A DNA stretch of 64,000 nt from positions 496,001 to 560,000 of the forward strand of contig CAWIMQ010000002.1 of NCBI GenBank assembly GCA_963837265.1. The letters run 5' to 3'. Both the position numbers and the translations under genes were made by a program. Positions 1 to 9,559 of this stretch are shown piece after piece (positions within the stretch are counted from its first letter, which is position 1; every line of letters starts with the position of its first letter). A model generated the notes under the pieces. It made no database searches. It worked only from the letters and a program-made list of their open reading frames with translations, and had not been told where the DNA came from. This DNA is from DATBLE01 sp963837265 (lineage in GTDB: Bacteria; Actinomycetota; Thermoleophilia; Gaiellales; Gaiellaceae).

Positions 1-1105
1 CGCCCGCCGCGAAGATCGACCGCAGCACGCGCAGCGCCAGCTCGTCGCCCGGCGAGCGTTCGAGCCTGCGCATCAGCCCGTTGACCACGCCGATGTTCTG
101 CAGGACCTCGGCGGCGCCGTCGCGCACGAACGCGTCGTCGCTCTTCAGCGCGGGCAGGACCGCCGGCGCCACGTCGTCGCCGAGCTCCTGCAGCGCCTCC
201 TTCGCCGCGGTTCGCACCCACCATCGCGGGTCGGCGAGGAGCGCGACCATCTCCGATGCGTGCTCGACCTGTCCGAGCCGCCCCAGGGCTCGGGCGGCGT
301 GGACCCGCACGAACCAGACCGGATCGGCGAGCGCCGTCACCGCCGCAGGCGCGGCGAGCCTGCTCTCGCTGCGCGTGAGGCTCTTGAGGACGGCGGCGCG
401 AACCTGCGGATCCTCGTCGACGACCAGGGCGGCGACCTCGAGCTCGAGCTCCGGGTCGCGATAGCGGGCGAGCAGAGTCGCTCCCCACTGGCGCAAGGCC
501 GGGTCGGGCTCTTCGAGCAGCGGGCGAAGCAGGTCGCCGATGGGGGCCCGGAAGGCGTCCAGCTGCGCGGCGATCCTGGAGCGGGAGTAGCGGCCCTCGC
601 GGAGCGCCGTCACGAGCATCGACGCACTTGCTCGGTCCGCCTGCGTTCCGAGGATCCCGACGGCGCCCCCGACGACGTCGGGATCGCGGTCACGAAGGGC
701 CCGGGCGAGCTCCGGTCTCGCGACGTTCGAGCCGCCGAGCGACAGGATCCTCAGCGCCGCGAGCCGCCGCCACTTGTCGGTCTCGCTCCGGTGCGAGCGT
801 GCACGGTTCACGATGCGACCACGTCCACGGGCGAGGAGCCGGCGGGCCGCGGCCTCGGCGACCGGGAGGGGAGTCGAGGCGTCGGCGGCGATGCCGGCGA
901 GGGTCCGCCGCGGCAACCCCGCAAGCGCCTCCCGCGGTGAGGCCCCGCGGGCGAGGCGTCGACCGAAGACCCGACCGGCGGTGTGGAACGACAGCCCCGA
1001 GAGGTCGAAGAGAGCTCGGGTGACGATCACGTACGACGAGACGCCCACCCAGATGAGGATGAGCGCCCCGAGGGCGAGCGTGTAGGGGGAGATGAATGGA
1101 TCCAC
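1..1105 (-). CDS. HEAT-repeat membrane-anchored protein, 3' end beyond window
   Basis: The gene runs off the left edge, so about 368 codons are visible. The product starts VDPFISPYTLALGALILIWV, a single N-terminal membrane segment, and continues into repeated helical units. Typical stretches are DPALRQWGATLLARYRDPE, DPQVRAAVLKSL and DPVWFVRVHAARALGRLG, spaced about 30 residues apart, which is the HEAT/PBS-lyase repeat pattern. Such proteins are usually binding scaffolds; the partner is unknown. The GTG start at 1105 has AGGTGG ten bases upstream. An in-frame ATG at 1129 is the alternative. The plus strand here only carries shadow frames. Confidence 0.75.
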   Translation of the reverse strand, partial: MDPFISPYTLALGALILIWVGVSSYVIVTRALFDLSGLSFHTAGRVFGRRLARGASPREALAGLPRRTLAGIAADASTPLPVAEAAARRLLARGRGRIVNRARSHRSETDKWRRLAALRILSLGGSNVARPELARALRDRDPDVVGGAVGILGTQADRASASMLVTALREGRYSRSRIAAQLDAFRAPIGDLLRPLLEEPDPALRQWGATLLARYRDPELELEVAALVVDEDPQVRAAVLKSLTRSESRLAAPAAVTALADPVWFVRVHAARALGRLGQVEHASEMVALLADPRWWVRTAAKEALQELGDDVAPAVLPALKSDDAFVRDGAAEVLQNIGVVNGLMRRLERSPGDELALRVLRSIFAAG

Positions 1106-1317
1106 GGCTCCTGGTCCACCTATCGGCATGGCCACGCGAAGCTGAAGCCGGCAGCCCGCTCGTTCCGAAGTGCGGGAACCAGCTCCTCGGACGCGCCGCC
1201 TCACCGGCAGCCCTACCGGCCCGATCAGGCGCGGCGCGCACGCCCGTCACCGACCCGGAGAGCGTCGAGCCGGCTCTCGCGGGCGAGGCGGGCACGCACG
1301 TCGTCCCGGGCTGAGCC

Positions 1318-3174
1318 CTATCTTTGAGCCGGGGACGGCGGGGGTGCGGGCTCGCCGGGACGCACGATCGGGCGCACGGTGATCGAAAGGTCGATCTGGA
1401 ACGAGCCGTCCCGGCTGGCCAGCACGCGCCGGCCGGCACCGTAGTGGTCGCCCGGGCCGTACGAGACGGGAATCTGCTCGCCGACGGTCCCGGCCAGGAA
1501 GGTGATGCCCTTGAGAAGCCGTGGAGGCTGCGGGCCCGTGTAGACCGGGAGGTCGAAGGTCTGGGGGCCTTCCTTCGGGACGACCAGCTTTCCCTGGGAC
1601 GGCACCGTGAACCAGCGGGTCTGCGTGTACAGCCCGTCCCCGCGGCCCGGCACGGCGAGGCTGAACGTGGCCGGGCTTCCGCTCGTGGACCGTCCCACAC
1701 GCGCCCGCTCGACGACGAGCCGGACCGCGAACGAGGGGCTCGTCGAGCGGTCGACGACGACCGCCTTGGCCAGAGCGTCGGCGAAAGCCCGGTGCCCGCT
1801 CGGGTTCGGATGGGCGGTCCCGTCCTCGCTCCCCTCCTGCCGGTACGACTCCTCGATGTGGGTGAACCACGGCGACCCGGAGCAGTAGGCGTGGGGCTCG
1901 AACGCCTCCGTCACCCCGCCGACGTAGTTCCAGCTCCAGTCGACGGCGGCGCGCTTCTCCTCCGCGGCGAGGCGCGTCCCCCCGATCGCGATCTCCTCGC
2001 CCTCGCTCGCGGTGATCCCGACCCCCGGCAGCCCGAGCAGCCCGCACCCTCCGCCCGCGAACACCTTCCCGGGGTAGTCGGCGAGGTACACCTCGGTGCC
2101 CGGGAACCGGTCGTGGAGGACGCGTCCGAGCCGGTCGTACTTCGCGCGCAGGCGTGTCAGCCGGTCGGAGAAGCCGGTGTCGAGGACGCACGCGATGTTC
2201 CCTCCGGGCGGGGACGGGTTCGTCGAGCACGACTCGACGATGTCGGAGAAGTGGACGTCGTTGATGCCGACCTCGAGCAGGAGAGCGTCCGCCCGGCGCG
2301 GCCCGGAGAGGCCCGTCTCGCGCGGCTTGGCGAGGATCTGCTGCAGCGCGTCGACCTGCGCCGGGAGGGGCGGACGGGCGATCGGCTTCACGATGCCCGC
2401 GTACGGGCCGAGCACGCCCTCGTCGATCTCGGCGCCGGAGCAGGCGAGCGAGACGAAGGTCACCGACGAGTGCGGATCCTGGTCCTCGAGTCGCTCCGCG
2501 AGCAGCGCATGGCCGGACCGGGCCGAGCGGTGGCAGCGGACGTCCTGCCAGTGGTCGGGGGTGACCTCGTCGACGTTGTAGCCGGTGCCGGTGATCAGGT
2601 CGAGCTTGTCGCCGGCGCCGAAGTTGAACTTCCCGGGCACGTCGGGCGACCCCTCGCCCGAGGCAAACGAGTCCCCCAGCGAGACGATCAGCCAGTCGTG
2701 GAGGGTGATGTGCGAGAACGTCGCCACCGGGAGACCGCCGCCTAACGTCTCGACCGCGGCCGTGACCGAGTAGGTTCCGAGGCGCGGCAGATCGTCGAAG
2801 CGCTTCTTGCAGCTGCCGTCGTTCGACCGCCGCCGGTAGTCGAAGCCCACACCCTCGACGCTCAGGTCGTACCGCGTGATGCGCCGCCCCGCGCCGGACG
2901 AGCTGCACAGGTCGAAGTCCACCGTCCACGACGCGGGATGGACGTACGCGTCGAAGTACCCCTGCGTGTACCCGACGACGTTGGGCGGAAAGGGCGGCCC
3001 GCCCTGGTAGTAGCTGTGCCACGACAGCGGATACCGCGGCGGGACGCTCCAGGTCAGCCGGGCGGTGGGGAGCGCCTGCGGGGCGGCTCCGGCTCCGGCG
3101 CCCGGCTCGCCCAGGACGGCGGCGCCCGCCACGATCGCGAGCGCCGCCAGGAAGACCGGCCGCCGCGCCGTCAC
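1318..3174 (-). CDS. Secreted SGNH/GDSL-type hydrolase
   Basis: A 618-residue protein with a signal-like N-terminus (TARRPVFLAALAIVAGAAVL). Block I is SLGDSFASGEGS with the nucleophile Ser. The GIND block is LLLEVGINDVHFSD. A C-terminal HPNPSGHRAFADAL likely supplies the catalytic His. These are the SGNH esterase/lipase blocks. About 190 residues before block I and 150 after it look like beta-rich accessory parts with no recognised family. Export is inferred from the signal and from several Cys residues. The GTG start at 3174 overlaps the stop of the upstream flavin oxidase by four bases (GTGA), so the two are probably co-translated. Substrate unknown; lipid or polysaccharide esters are possible. 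Confidence 0.75.
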   Translation of the reverse strand: MTARRPVFLAALAIVAGAAVLGEPGAGAGAAPQALPTARLTWSVPPRYPLSWHSYYQGGPPFPPNVVGYTQGYFDAYVHPASWTVDFDLCSSSGAGRRITRYDLSVEGVGFDYRRRSNDGSCKKRFDDLPRLGTYSVTAAVETLGGGLPVATFSHITLHDWLIVSLGDSFASGEGSPDVPGKFNFGAGDKLDLITGTGYNVDEVTPDHWQDVRCHRSARSGHALLAERLEDQDPHSSVTFVSLACSGAEIDEGVLGPYAGIVKPIARPPLPAQVDALQQILAKPRETGLSGPRRADALLLEVGINDVHFSDIVESCSTNPSPPGGNIACVLDTGFSDRLTRLRAKYDRLGRVLHDRFPGTEVYLADYPGKVFAGGGCGLLGLPGVGITASEGEEIAIGGTRLAAEEKRAAVDWSWNYVGGVTEAFEPHAYCSGSPWFTHIEESYRQEGSEDGTAHPNPSGHRAFADALAKAVVVDRSTSPSFAVRLVVERARVGRSTSGSPATFSLAVPGRGDGLYTQTRWFTVPSQGKLVVPKEGPQTFDLPVYTGPQPPRLLKGITFLAGTVGEQIPVSYGPGDHYGAGRRVLASRDGSFQIDLSITVRPIVRPGEPAPPPSPAQR

Positions 3175-4560
3175 CCCGCCTTTCCGGGCCGGACGTTCTG
3201 GTTGACGTGGAAGACGTTCTCCGGGTCGTAGATCGCCTTGATCCGGGCGAGCCGCTCGTAGTTGTCGCGGTATGTCGCGCGCACCCGCTCGTCGCCCTCC
3301 TCCATCATGAAGTTGACGTAGGCGCCGCCCATGGCGTGCGGGTGGATCGCCTGCCAGTAGGCAGTTGCCCACTCGCCGAGCTGCTCCGCCTTGGCCGGAT
3401 CGGGGTCGATGCCCGCCATCACCATCGACCAGGTCGCGTCGCGGTAGCTGAAGGCGGTCTCGGCGCTCGGGACCCGGTGGGCCGCGCCGTCGATCGGGTA
3501 CAGGTGCATCCCGGACTGCACGGTCGGCATCGCCTCGGCGAACTCGAGGTGCCGGGCGATCGCCTCGTCGGGGATCTCGGCGACGAAGTCGGCCTTCCAG
3601 TACCACTGCTGCCCGGGTGGGAACTCGGCGTCGAAGGCCGCCTGCAGCATCGGGTAGGGCATCGCCTGCGCGCCGTGCAGCACGGGCGGCGCCGGCTCCT
3701 GGACGATCGAGGCGAGCGCGTCCTGCGCCTGCTCTGCCGGACCGGTGCAGCACCAGACGACGGCACACACCTTCTGCAGGTGCAGAGCCTCCGGGAAGGG
3801 CGGCTCCGGCGGCACGGTCAGGAAGGCGAAGAAGCCGTAGATGTCCTCGGGCGCCTCCGGCAGGAACTCGCGGTACCAGCGGAGCACCTCCGGTGCTGCC
3901 TCGAGCGGCCAGAGGGTCGGCCCTCCGACGACGGTCGACACCGGATGCAGCCGGAAGGTGAACGAGGTGACGACCCCGAAGTTGCCGCCGCCTCCCCGCA
4001 GCGCCCAGAACAGGTCGTCGTGCTCGTCTTCGCTCGCCGTCACGAAGGTGCCGTCGGCGAGGACGACGTCGGCGGAGACCAGGTTGTCGATCGTCAGACC
4101 GTGCTTCCGGGTCAGGTAGCCGTGGCCGCCGCCGAGGGTGAGGCCGGCCACCCCGGTCGTCGAGACGATGCCGGCGGGGACGGCCAGCCCGAAACCGCCG
4201 GTCGCGTGGTCGAGGTCGCCGAGCAGCGCGCCGGCCTCGACCGTCGCCAGCCCGGCATCGGGGTCGACCCGGACGGCGTTCGTGAGCGACAGGTCGATCA
4301 CGAGGCCGTCGTCGACGCTTCCGAGGCCGGCACCGTTGTGACCGCCGCCGCGGACGGCGAGCTCGAATCCCTCGCTTCGGCCGAAGTCGATCGCCGCGCG
4401 AACGTCGGCGACGTCGCGGCAGCGCACGATCAGCGCGGGACGCCGGTCGATCATCGCGTTGTACATGGCACGAGCCTCCTCGTACTCCGGGCTTCCGCGC
4501 TCGATCGCCCGGCCCCGGAGGGCGGTGCGCAGGGGCTCGATCGTCTTTCGTCGTCGACAT
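3171..4560 (-). CDS. FAD-linked oxidase of the BBE type, apparent N-terminal frameshift
   Basis: A berberine-bridge-type flavoprotein oxidase. Residues RGGGHNGAGLGSVDDG carry the His expected for covalent FAD linkage. GGGHGYLTRKHGLTIDNL is the second FAD contact, and the C-terminal YDPENVFHVNQNVRP is the BBE domain signature. The continuous frame has ATG only at 4466 (MYNAMIDRRP), inside the family's conserved N-terminus. The expected upstream residues (IEPLRTALRGRAIERGSPEY) are encoded directly before it, but no ATG, GTG or TTG opens that frame. Deleting one A from the AAA at 4546-4548 joins it to ATG 4560 (MSTTK), which has AAGGG nine bases upstream. A CTG at 4532 is the other option. Substrate unknown. 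Confidence 0.75.
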
Positions 4561-4670
4561 CGGATCCATCCCTTCGTCCGGTTGTCTTCGGTGAGTGAGC
4601 GGCTCGCGCCCGATCCGGGCGTGACCGCGGGCCAGCTCGGCGACGATCGGCGAATGCCTCGGCACGGCCA

Positions 4671-5048
4671 TCAGTAGCTGAAGACGGTCGCGCCGTCGCC
4701 GATCCACTCCCACATCGGGGTCGCGCCGGTGAGTCGCGCGTTCGGGGCAAGCGCGTCCTCGCCGAGCTTCCGCGCGTTGAAGCAGATCGGGCAGGGCAGG
4801 AGCTCTCCGCCGCCGGCCGCGAACTGCTCGAGCAGCCGCTCCAGCGGCGGGCACCCGTCGCACGCGACCCCGACGCCGTGGCCGGCGAGCGCGAGCCTCA
4901 CGGCTTCCTTCGTCAGCCAGATCCCGACCCGCTTGCCGGCCTCCAGCGCCGCGCCTGCGACGAGGAGCGCCACCGTCACCCGCTCGGCGTCCTCGAGCCC
5001 GGTGGCCAGGTTGATCAGGACCTTGCCGTTCTCGTCCTCACCGGTCAT
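4671..5048 (-). CDS. DsrE-family protein
   Basis: A 125-residue protein starting MTGEDENGKVLINLATGLED, followed by the Rossmann-like DsrE fold (ALLVAGAALEAGKRVGIWLT). It has two Cys pairs, CDGC and LPCPICFNARKL. The second matches the conserved Cys region of DsrE-type sulfur carriers. It lies alone on the minus strand, 19 kb from the main tusA/dsrE operon, between the LuxR-type regulator and the flavin oxidase. The start is taken at ATG 5048 because the upstream frame lacks family-like sequence. The upstream ribosome site is weak. Role in persulfide relay is inferred from family only. Confidence 0.7.
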   Translation of the reverse strand: MTGEDENGKVLINLATGLEDAERVTVALLVAGAALEAGKRVGIWLTKEAVRLALAGHGVGVACDGCPPLERLLEQFAAGGGELLPCPICFNARKLGEDALAPNARLTGATPMWEWIGDGATVFSY

Positions 5049-5198
5049 GCAAGTAGCCTGGCAACCCCGTCGACGCGGCGCACCGGTGAGAACCCCAAGA
5101 TCGAGGAGCAAACGGGGGTCACGGACGTCGGCCGCGACCGGGTCGCCCGTCGCGAAGGACCCCGGTCTCATAGCGGTGGCCCCCTCGTCGAGGGCTGT

Positions 5199-6890
5199 CT
5201 AGATCACGGAGGAATCGCGTTCGGGAACCCGGACGGCGTACGCCGCCGCCTCGGCCCGGTTGCGCAGCCCGAGCTTGCGCAGGACGCTGCGCACGTGGTG
5301 CTCGACCGTCTTGCGCGTCAGGAAGAGGCGCTCGGCGATCTCCTGGTTGGAGAGTGCCTCGGCGAGCAGCCCCAGGACCTCGCGCTCGCGCTTGGTGAGC
5401 GCGGCGGCGTTCCGGGGCCCCGCGCGCGCCGCCTTCACGCCGAGCGTGCGTAGCAGCGCCGCCGTCTCGTCGGCGTCGCGACCGGCTCCGAGGCGCTCGA
5501 AGGCGTCCAGGGCCGCTCGCCCCTCGCGCACGGCGGTCTCGCGGGCCCGCGCCGTCCGCGCCAGGAGCAGGTGCGTCCGCGCGATCTCGTACGGCAGCTC
5601 GAGCCGCGCGAACGCGGCCAGCGCCTCCTCGAGCAAGGCCACCGCGGCGTCGGTCTCGCCCGCCGCGGCGAGCGCCCGGCCGACCGACCGCGCGGCGTGC
5701 GCGACGATCACCTCGCAGCCGGCGCGCTCTCCGAGCTCGACCAGCCGCTCGGCGGTCGCGCGGGCCCCGTCGACGTCGCCCCGGTCGAGCTCGGCGAGCG
5801 CGAGCAGCTCGAGGGCCGACGCGGCGTCCAGGCAGACCCCGGCCCCCAGCGGGTAGGGGCCCGGTCGCCGGTGCTCGTCGAGCTCGCGCAGGCGGCGCCG
5901 CAGGATCGCCTCGGCCACCGCCGGCTCGCCCCGGGCGAGGCGGACTGCGGCGGTCGCACAGGCGGCCGTCGAGCTGTCCTCGAAGCCGGCGAGCAGGCGC
6001 TCGGCCTCGTCGAGCCGGCCCTGGGCGAGCCGCAGCTCGGCCAGCCGGGCGAGCGCCTCGACGTAGAGGGCGCGCTCCGCCATCCTGCCGCTCTCGAGGG
6101 CGGCGAGGAGCTGCCGTTCCGCCTCCGGCCAGTCGCCGGTCGCGAAGAGCACGCTCCCGTAGTAGGCGCGGCAGGCCGTGTAGAGATGCGGGCTGCCGTA
6201 TCGGCGGGTGAACTCGTCCGCGGCCCGGATCCACTGGGCCGCGCGGTCGAGCCCCGCCACCTGGCTGCAGGCGCTGATCATGTTGCAGCTCGTGTAGACG
6301 ACCGTCCTCAGCTGCTCGCCCTCGCCGCCGAGCGAGGCGGCCATCGCCTCGTCGAGCAGGGCGCCGCCCTCCTCCAGCCGGCCGAGCTCGACGAGCGCCG
6401 CGCCGATCTGGCTGAGCGCGCACAGCTCGAGGTCGACGTCGCCGAGCCCGCGCGCGAGGTCGAGCGCCTGGCGCGCCCAGCTCTCGGACGCAGCCGGATC
6501 GCCGGCATTGTGCGCCCGCACGAGCAGCACCCAACCCTCGAACGGCACCAGCTCGAACTCCTCCACGAGCCTCGCCGCCCGCCCCAGCCAGCCGCGGGCC
6601 GCCGCCGCGTTGCCCAGGCTGACGCGGTAGTGGAAGTAGAGCGTGATCGCCGCCAGGGTGGCCGAGGCGGCGTCGTCCCGGCGGCGGAACTCCGCGTAGG
6701 CACGCTCGCCGTACCGGACCGCCCCGCGGGTCTCGCCCAGCCACCACAGCACGTCGCTGAGGCCGAACAGCGCCTCCGCAGTCTCCTCCTGCTCGAGCGA
6801 CGCCTGGAACGACGCTCGCGCCGTTTCCCAGTCGCCGCTCTCGAGCGCGGCGCGGGCCTCCTCCAGCAGTGCCCCGACCTCTGTCGGCAC
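5199..6890 (-). CDS. TPR-rich LuxR-family transcriptional regulator
   Basis: A 563-residue protein. Roughly residues 5-480 are tandem helical repeats of TPR type (for example ALFGLSDVLWWLGETRGAVR, AERQLLAALESGRMAERALY). The last 65 residues are a LuxR/GerE helix-turn-helix, LTKREREVLGLLAEALSNQE followed by IAERLFLTRKTVEHHVRSVL. There is no visible N-terminal ATPase (Walker) motif, so it is shorter than MalT-type regulators. It is divergent from the GNAT gene with 66 bp between starts. The GTG start at 6890 is the only sensible one before the repeats. Ligand and target are unknown. Confidence 0.8.
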   Translation of the reverse strand: MPTEVGALLEEARAALESGDWETARASFQASLEQEETAEALFGLSDVLWWLGETRGAVRYGERAYAEFRRRDDAASATLAAITLYFHYRVSLGNAAAARGWLGRAARLVEEFELVPFEGWVLLVRAHNAGDPAASESWARQALDLARGLGDVDLELCALSQIGAALVELGRLEEGGALLDEAMAASLGGEGEQLRTVVYTSCNMISACSQVAGLDRAAQWIRAADEFTRRYGSPHLYTACRAYYGSVLFATGDWPEAERQLLAALESGRMAERALYVEALARLAELRLAQGRLDEAERLLAGFEDSSTAACATAAVRLARGEPAVAEAILRRRLRELDEHRRPGPYPLGAGVCLDAASALELLALAELDRGDVDGARATAERLVELGERAGCEVIVAHAARSVGRALAAAGETDAAVALLEEALAAFARLELPYEIARTHLLLARTARARETAVREGRAALDAFERLGAGRDADETAALLRTLGVKAARAGPRNAAALTKREREVLGLLAEALSNQEIAERLFLTRKTVEHHVRSVLRKLGLRNRAEAAAYAVRVPERDSSVI

Positions 6891-6956
6891 CGGACCATCT
6901 TACGGGCAACCGGCCGTCGCCACTCTCGGCATCGGCCCGGAGATAGGGTCTCGCCG

Positions 6957-7778
6957 GTGAGCCGGGTCGACGACATCGCAGCGCTCCTCGACGCCTACGA
7001 CACGCAGTTGCGCACGCACGTCTCCGACCGGATCCCCGAGGCCGTCCGGGTCGAGCGGGACGGCCCGCTTCTCCGGACGGTGGGGTACGCCGGCCGCGGC
7101 ATGGTCGAGTATCGCGACCTGAGCGGCGTCGGCTCGGACGAGGTCGACCGGCTGATCGCGCAGCAGGTGGAGATCTTCGCCGAGCGGGGCGAGCCGTTCG
7201 AGTGGAAGCTGCACGGGCACGACCTGCCGGCCGACCTCCCCGAGCGGCTGCGCGACGCCGGCTTCGTTCCCGAAGACCGGGAGACGGTCGTGATCGGCCC
7301 CGTCGCCGCGGCCGCCGTCGAGGCGCGCCTGCCGGACGGCGTGGTCGTGCGCGAGGTGTCCGAGCGCGACGACCTGGTCCGGATCGCCCGGCTCGAGCAG
7401 GCGGTCTGGTCGGGAGGCGACGACTTCGGCTGGATCGACGATCTCACCGCGGAGCGGGAGGCCGACCCGGAGGGTCTCCGGATCTTCGTCGCCGAGGCGG
7501 GCGACGTCGTGGTGTGCGCGGGCTGGGTGCGGTTCCCGTCGGCGACGGAGTTCGCGACGCTCTGGGGCGGGGCGACGCTGCCCGGCTGGCGCGGCCGCGG
7601 GATCTACCGCGCCCTCGTCGCCCGCCGGGCGCTCCTCGCCGCCGAGCGCGGCCGGCGCTACCTCGAGGTCGACGCCTCCGACGAGAGCCGGCCGATCCTC
7701 GAGCGGCTCGGGTTCGTCGCGGTGACGACGACGACGCCGTACGTCTGGTCGCCTCCCCCCCAGGCCGACCGGCCCTGA
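6957..7778 (+). CDS. GNAT-family N-acetyltransferase
   Basis: A 273-residue protein beginning VSRVDDIAALLDAYDTQLRT. The C-terminal half is a GNAT fold with the acetyl-CoA pyrophosphate loop in LPGWRGRGIYRALVARR and a following GRRYLEVDASDESRPILERL strand-helix. The N-terminal 120 residues (with FEWKLHGHDLPADLPERLRD) resemble the leading domain of other two-part actinobacterial GNAT proteins. The GTG at 6957 places the gene 66 bp from the divergent regulator, so they may share a promoter region. Substrate not predictable. Confidence 0.8.
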   Translation: MSRVDDIAALLDAYDTQLRTHVSDRIPEAVRVERDGPLLRTVGYAGRGMVEYRDLSGVGSDEVDRLIAQQVEIFAERGEPFEWKLHGHDLPADLPERLRDAGFVPEDRETVVIGPVAAAAVEARLPDGVVVREVSERDDLVRIARLEQAVWSGGDDFGWIDDLTAEREADPEGLRIFVAEAGDVVVCAGWVRFPSATEFATLWGGATLPGWRGRGIYRALVARRALLAAERGRRYLEVDASDESRPILERLGFVAVTTTTPYVWSPPPQADRP

Positions 7779-7873
7779 CGCGGCCGGCTCGCGCCGCGAC
7801 CTGGAGCGGGCACCCGGGCGACACCAGGGAATCCCCCGACGACCGTTCCGGCGGGCGCGTTATCGTCGCCCCG

Positions 7874-9559
7874 ATGGCCGATCTCGCCAGACGTCTCGCC
7901 GTCGCCAGGGGAGACGAGCCCGCCGACCTCGTGATCGAGGGCGGCAAGGTCTTCTCGTCGTTCACCCGCGAGTGGCTGGACGCGGACGTCGCAATCGCGG
8001 ACGGCTTCGTCGCCGGGCTCGGCGGCTACGAGGGCCGTGAGACGCTCGACGCCGCCGGCCGGTACGTCGTTCCCGGTTTCGTCGACGCGCACGTCCACCT
8101 CGAGTCGTCGAAGCTGCTCGTGGACGAGTTCGCGCGCCTGGTGCTGCCGCTGGGGACGACCGCCGTCGTCGCCGACCCGCACGAGATCGCGAACGTGCTC
8201 GGCACGGACGGCGTCCACTGGCTGCTCGACGCGTGCGCCGACCTGCCGCTCGAGGCCTACTTCATGGCTTCGTCGTGCGTGCCGGCCTCCGAGTTCGAGT
8301 CGCCGCGCCGCGAGCTGTCGACCGGTGACCTCGAGGGCCTGCTGCGCCGCCATCGGGTGCTTGGCCTCGCCGAGATGATGAACTTCCCCGGCGTCGTCTC
8401 CGGGTCGCCGCACGAGCTGGCCAAGCTCGCGCTCGCCCGGCACGTGGACGGGCACGCGCCCGGCCTCGCCGGCAAGGGGCTGAACGCGTACGCGGCCGCC
8501 GGAATCGGCTCCGACCACGAGGCGGTCACCCTGGAGCAGGGCCGCGACCGGCTCCGCGCCGGCATGTGGCTGCTGATCCGCGAGGCCTCCGCGGCCCGCA
8601 ACCTCGCCGCGCTCGTCCCGCTCGCCATCGAGTACGGGCCGGCGCGGATCGCGTTCTGTACCGACGACCGCGAGCCCGAGCACATCGCCGACGACGGGCA
8701 CGTGAACGCGATGGTGCGTCACGCGGTCGAGCTCGGCGTCGCGCCCGAGGACGCGCTCGTGATGGCGTCGCTGAACGCGGCCGCCTACCACGGGCTCTCC
8801 CACCTCGGCGCGATCGCGCCGGGCAGGCAGGCGGACGTGCTCCTCCTCCCCGATCTGGTCTCGTTCGTCCCGGAGCTGGTGCTGAAGCGCGGCCGGCCGA
8901 TCGACGAGATCCCGCACGTCCGGGTGCCGGACTGGGTGAAGCGGACGATCCACGTCAGCCCGGTCGCCTCGAACGACTTCCTCGTCCCCTGGGCGGGAGG
9001 GAAGGCCCGGGTGATCGGCCTCGTTCCCGACCAGATCGTGACCGCCGCGCTCGAGGAGGAGCCGACCACGGTGGACGGCTACGCGGTCGCGGACCCGGCG
9101 CGCGACCTGGCGAAGGTGGCGGTGCTCGAGCGGCATCTGGGCACCGGGCGCATCGGCCTCGGCTTCGTCCACGGCTTCGGCCTCCGGCGCGGCGCGTTCG
9201 GCGCGACGCTCTCGCACGACGCCCACAACATCGTCGTCGTCGGCGTCGACGACGCAGCGATGGCGAGGGTCGTCGGCCGCCTGCGCGAGCTCGGCGGCGG
9301 CATCGTCGTCGTCGAGGAGCAGGGCGTCCGCGCCGAGCTGGCCCTTCCGGTCGCCGGGTTGCTCTCAGACCGCCCGCTCGCCGAGGTGCTGGACGCGAGC
9401 CGCACGCTGAACGCGGCCGCCGCCGCGCTCGGGGTCACCTTCCCGGCGCCGTTTCAAATGCTCGCGTTCCTGGCCCTGTCCGTGATTCCGGCTCTCAAGA
9501 TCACCGACCGCGGCCTCGTCGACGTCGACCGCTTCGAGCTCGTCCCGCTCGCCGTCTGA
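7874..9559 (+). CDS. ade: Adenine deaminase
   Basis: A 561-residue amidohydrolase that should convert adenine to hypoxanthine plus ammonia in purine salvage. GFVDAHVHLESS carries the HxH metal ligands. HAPGLAGKGLNAYAAAGIGS with the following SDHEA, and CTDDREPEHIADDGHV, are adenine deaminase signatures. The C-terminal domain (GFVHGFGLRRGAFGATLSHD) is also typical. Length matches the family. ATG 7874 is chosen because MADLARRLAVARGDEPADLV aligns with the usual N-terminus. The last 106 bp overlap, on the opposite strand, the end of the reductase-like gene. Confidence 0.92.
   Translation: MADLARRLAVARGDEPADLVIEGGKVFSSFTREWLDADVAIADGFVAGLGGYEGRETLDAAGRYVVPGFVDAHVHLESSKLLVDEFARLVLPLGTTAVVADPHEIANVLGTDGVHWLLDACADLPLEAYFMASSCVPASEFESPRRELSTGDLEGLLRRHRVLGLAEMMNFPGVVSGSPHELAKLALARHVDGHAPGLAGKGLNAYAAAGIGSDHEAVTLEQGRDRLRAGMWLLIREASAARNLAALVPLAIEYGPARIAFCTDDREPEHIADDGHVNAMVRHAVELGVAPEDALVMASLNAAAYHGLSHLGAIAPGRQADVLLLPDLVSFVPELVLKRGRPIDEIPHVRVPDWVKRTIHVSPVASNDFLVPWAGGKARVIGLVPDQIVTAALEEEPTTVDGYAVADPARDLAKVAVLERHLGTGRIGLGFVHGFGLRRGAFGATLSHDAHNIVVVGVDDAAMARVVGRLRELGGGIVVVEEQGVRAELALPVAGLLSDRPLAEVLDASRTLNAAAAALGVTFPAPFQMLAFLALSVIPALKITDRGLVDVDRFELVPLAV

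Noticed and set aside
260..1700. Several open frames on both strands in the first 1.7 kb
   Set aside because: They are shadows of the partial HEAT-repeat gene and the hydrolase; composition is Arg/Ala/Pro-rich without domains.
3174..4863. Long open frame continuing upstream of the SGNH hydrolase on the minus strand
   Set aside because: It is antiphase to the flavin oxidase, Arg/Ala/Pro-rich and without motifs; typical GC-rich shadow frame.
5571..6956. Long plus-strand open frame opposite the TPR-LuxR regulator
   Set aside because: Mirror of the real minus-strand gene; only the part from GTG 6957 is a real protein (GNAT).
7658..9226. Long minus-strand open frame opposite adenine deaminase
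   Set aside because: No motif, composition typical of antisense of a GC-rich gene, and ade is unmistakable on the plus strand.
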